5,390 nt of DNA from an uncultured bacterium (GTDB taxonomy: Bacteria; Patescibacteriota; Minisyncoccia; Phycocordibacterales; UBA1006). Both the position numbers and the translations under genes were made by a program. Location: contig CALDKO010000053.1 in the NCBI GenBank assembly GCA_937898165.1, positions 1 through 5,390 on the forward strand, written 5' to 3'. Shown piece after piece: positions 4,055 to 5,390 of the stretch (the stretch's first letter is position 1; each line of letters opens with the position of its first letter). Under the pieces are notes generated by a model. It ran no database searches. It was not told the DNA's origin and was given only the letters and a program-made list of their open reading frames with translations.

Positions 4055-5390
4055 ATGAGCAAGAGACAAATTTTTACCGTTACTGATTTAGGTGGTGGCG
4101 ATGGAGGCAAAGGTGGCGTAGTCCACAAAATTTGTACTTTGAAAAAAGCACATACCGTGATTAAAGTTGGTGGTGGAAATGGAAGCCATGGTGTTCGCAC
4201 GTCAAAAGGTGAATACTTTAATTTTAGTCATTTTGGTTGTGGAACTTTTGAAGGTACAAAAACATACATCAGCGAATTAATGGTTATTGAACCGTATCGA
4301 TTACTGTATGAGGCAGATCGATTAAAAAATGAATGGAGAATTCACAACATCTTTGACTACCTAACAGTAGATGAAAATGTTGTGTGTATCACACCATTTC
4401 AGACCATTACATCGCAATTGCGAGAATTACTCCGAAAAGATAATCCAAAAGGAACAGTCGGAGTCGGTGTTGGTGAAACAGTATCAGATATCGAGAGATA
4501 TCCGGACCTGGTAATCAGAGTAAAAGATATTGACCATCCAAATTTGCGACAAAAATTAGAATCCATACGTGAAGAAAAACGCAGCGTGTTTAAGAATATT
4601 CTTTCTGATAACGATGCGTTCAATTCTGCATTTTGGGATACTGACAAGTCTACCGCACAAGGGTTAGTTGATTTGATGAACGATGTTACGTTAATTGATA
4701 GGGTTATTGAAACTTTTAACAAGTTTAGAGCAAGTATTACTATGGTTGATCGAGACTATTTGAGAAATAAAATCCTCTCAAAAGACGGAACGATTGTAGT
4801 AGAAAGTTCACATGGAATTTTAACGGACCGATATTACGGTTTTCACCCACACGTTTCGCAGTTGCGAACATTACCCACGTTCACACTTAATTTACTAAGA
4901 GAATGTGGTTATGATGATGAAATTATAAAGCTCGGCGTATGCCGTGCATATGCAATTCGTCATGGTGCTGGACCAATGGTTACAGAATCACCAGAAATGA
5001 TTGATTCACTATTGCCAGGAAGTAATAAAGATGAAAACAGATGGCAAGGAAAAGTGCGCGTTGGACCAATGGATATGGTGGCGCTCCGTTATGCGATTGA
5101 AGCATGCGGAGGTCCTTCATTTTTTGATGGGCTGGCGATTACGTGGTTTGATCAGATTAAAGCGATTGGTAAATGGGACATTTGTGATCATTATATTGGC
5201 GATCTGAATAAAAATTTATTTCACTCAGAGAGCAGAATAATGGTGGCACCCGAAGGTTTTCCATATCATCTGGTATACCAAGAGGCAATAGGAAAAGCTA
5301 AAATTACAACAAAATATGTTGTAGTTAAACAACAACAGAAATATCTTTATTTAACAGATAAAGGGTCGTATTATTACGTTTCTCAAAATA
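4055..5390 (+). CDS. Divergent adenylosuccinate synthetase (PurA) homologue, 3' end beyond window
   Basis: The frame stays open for 445 residues to the right edge, so the C terminus is missing. PurA proteins are usually about 430 residues, so this one is longer. The canonical enzyme joins IMP and aspartate using GTP. The fold is recognised from the N-terminal GGGDGGKGG (13-21, PurA GDEGKG), GGGNGSHG (39-46, PurA GGHNAGHT), VVESSHG (248-254, PurA FEGAQG), RHGAGPMVTE (302-311, PurA RVGAGPFPTE) and RVGPMD (335-340, PurA RTGWLD). Asp16 and His45 match the catalytic Asp13 and His41 of E. coli PurA, and Asp366 in TWFD matches the guanine-reading Asp of TKLD. Several substrate contacts differ: the Gln224 site is His253, the Thr129 site is Val135, and the aspartate-binding TTGRRRR loop is poorly conserved (about 329-335). 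It is therefore unlikely to be the housekeeping purA. It probably makes a related nucleotide-amino acid adduct or is regulated by the kinase-VWA pair. The start ATG has only an A-rich leader. Confidence 0.82.
   Translation, partial: MSKRQIFTVTDLGGGDGGKGGVVHKICTLKKAHTVIKVGGGNGSHGVRTSKGEYFNFSHFGCGTFEGTKTYISELMVIEPYRLLYEADRLKNEWRIHNIFDYLTVDENVVCITPFQTITSQLRELLRKDNPKGTVGVGVGETVSDIERYPDLVIRVKDIDHPNLRQKLESIREEKRSVFKNILSDNDAFNSAFWDTDKSTAQGLVDLMNDVTLIDRVIETFNKFRASITMVDRDYLRNKILSKDGTIVVESSHGILTDRYYGFHPHVSQLRTLPTFTLNLLRECGYDDEIIKLGVCRAYAIRHGAGPMVTESPEMIDSLLPGSNKDENRWQGKVRVGPMDMVALRYAIEACGGPSFFDGLAITWFDQIKAIGKWDICDHYIGDLNKNLFHSESRIMVAPEGFPYHLVYQEAIGKAKITTKYVVVKQQQKYLYLTDKGSYYYVSQN

Noticed and set aside
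5001..5207. 68-residue plus-strand frame inside the PurA-like gene
   Set aside because: It overlaps the frame encoding the conserved RVGPMD and TWFD segments and has no leader of its own.
4055..5390. Possible phage-type PurZ (diaminopurine pathway)
   Set aside because: PurZ replaces the catalytic Asp13 of PurA with Ser, whereas this protein keeps Asp at that position (Asp16). No phage polymerase or dATP-hydrolase neighbour is visible.

Overview
This is an AT-rich bacterial window with one partial gene on the minus strand, a monocistronic-looking metabolic gene on the plus strand, and a compact three-gene plus-strand cluster whose last gene runs off the right edge. No start has a convincing Shine-Dalgarno sequence; leaders are A/T-rich. 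All three visible stops are TAA, and no in-frame TGA interrupts the long frames, so TGA-to-Gly recoding is not indicated. The SD-poor leaders would fit Patescibacteria (CPR, e.g. Parcubacteria-like) or Bacteroidota. A near-consensus sigma70-type promoter (TTGACT-17-TATAAT) and the absence of a clear Bacteroidota TAnnTTTG box make the former somewhat more attractive. The taxonomic call is inference only.

Layout. 1-300 (minus): the first 100 residues of an unrecognised protein with an HDxxH motif. 301-424: divergent intergenic region with a 14-bp palindrome overlapping a good promoter. 425-1744 (plus): an FAD-dependent malate:quinone oxidoreductase of the type found in Helicobacter and Campylobacter. 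1758-1788: strong intrinsic terminator. 1789-2010: non-coding, with a 19-bp inverted repeat, a lone DnaA-box match and possible promoter elements. 2011-2838: small atypical protein kinase. 2872-3984: VWA-domain protein with a DxTxS MIDAS motif. 3986-4036: a terminator whose 5' arm can alternatively pair with an upstream copy of its 3' arm. 4055 to the right edge: a very divergent adenylosuccinate synthetase (PurA) homologue.

The interesting part is the kinase - VWA - PurA-like cluster. A kinase paired with a VWA protein recalls the TerY-P type regulatory modules and other VWA-containing conflict or stress systems. Here the third partner is a nucleotide-ligating enzyme fold. It keeps the catalytic Asp and His of PurA but has lost several residues that bind IMP and aspartate. 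My reading is a kinase/VWA-regulated nucleotide-modifying system, possibly for stress or anti-phage response, in which the PurA-like enzyme is the effector. The attenuator-like structure before the third gene suggests that its dose is held below that of the regulators. The function is inferred from fold and context and has no direct support in the sequence.
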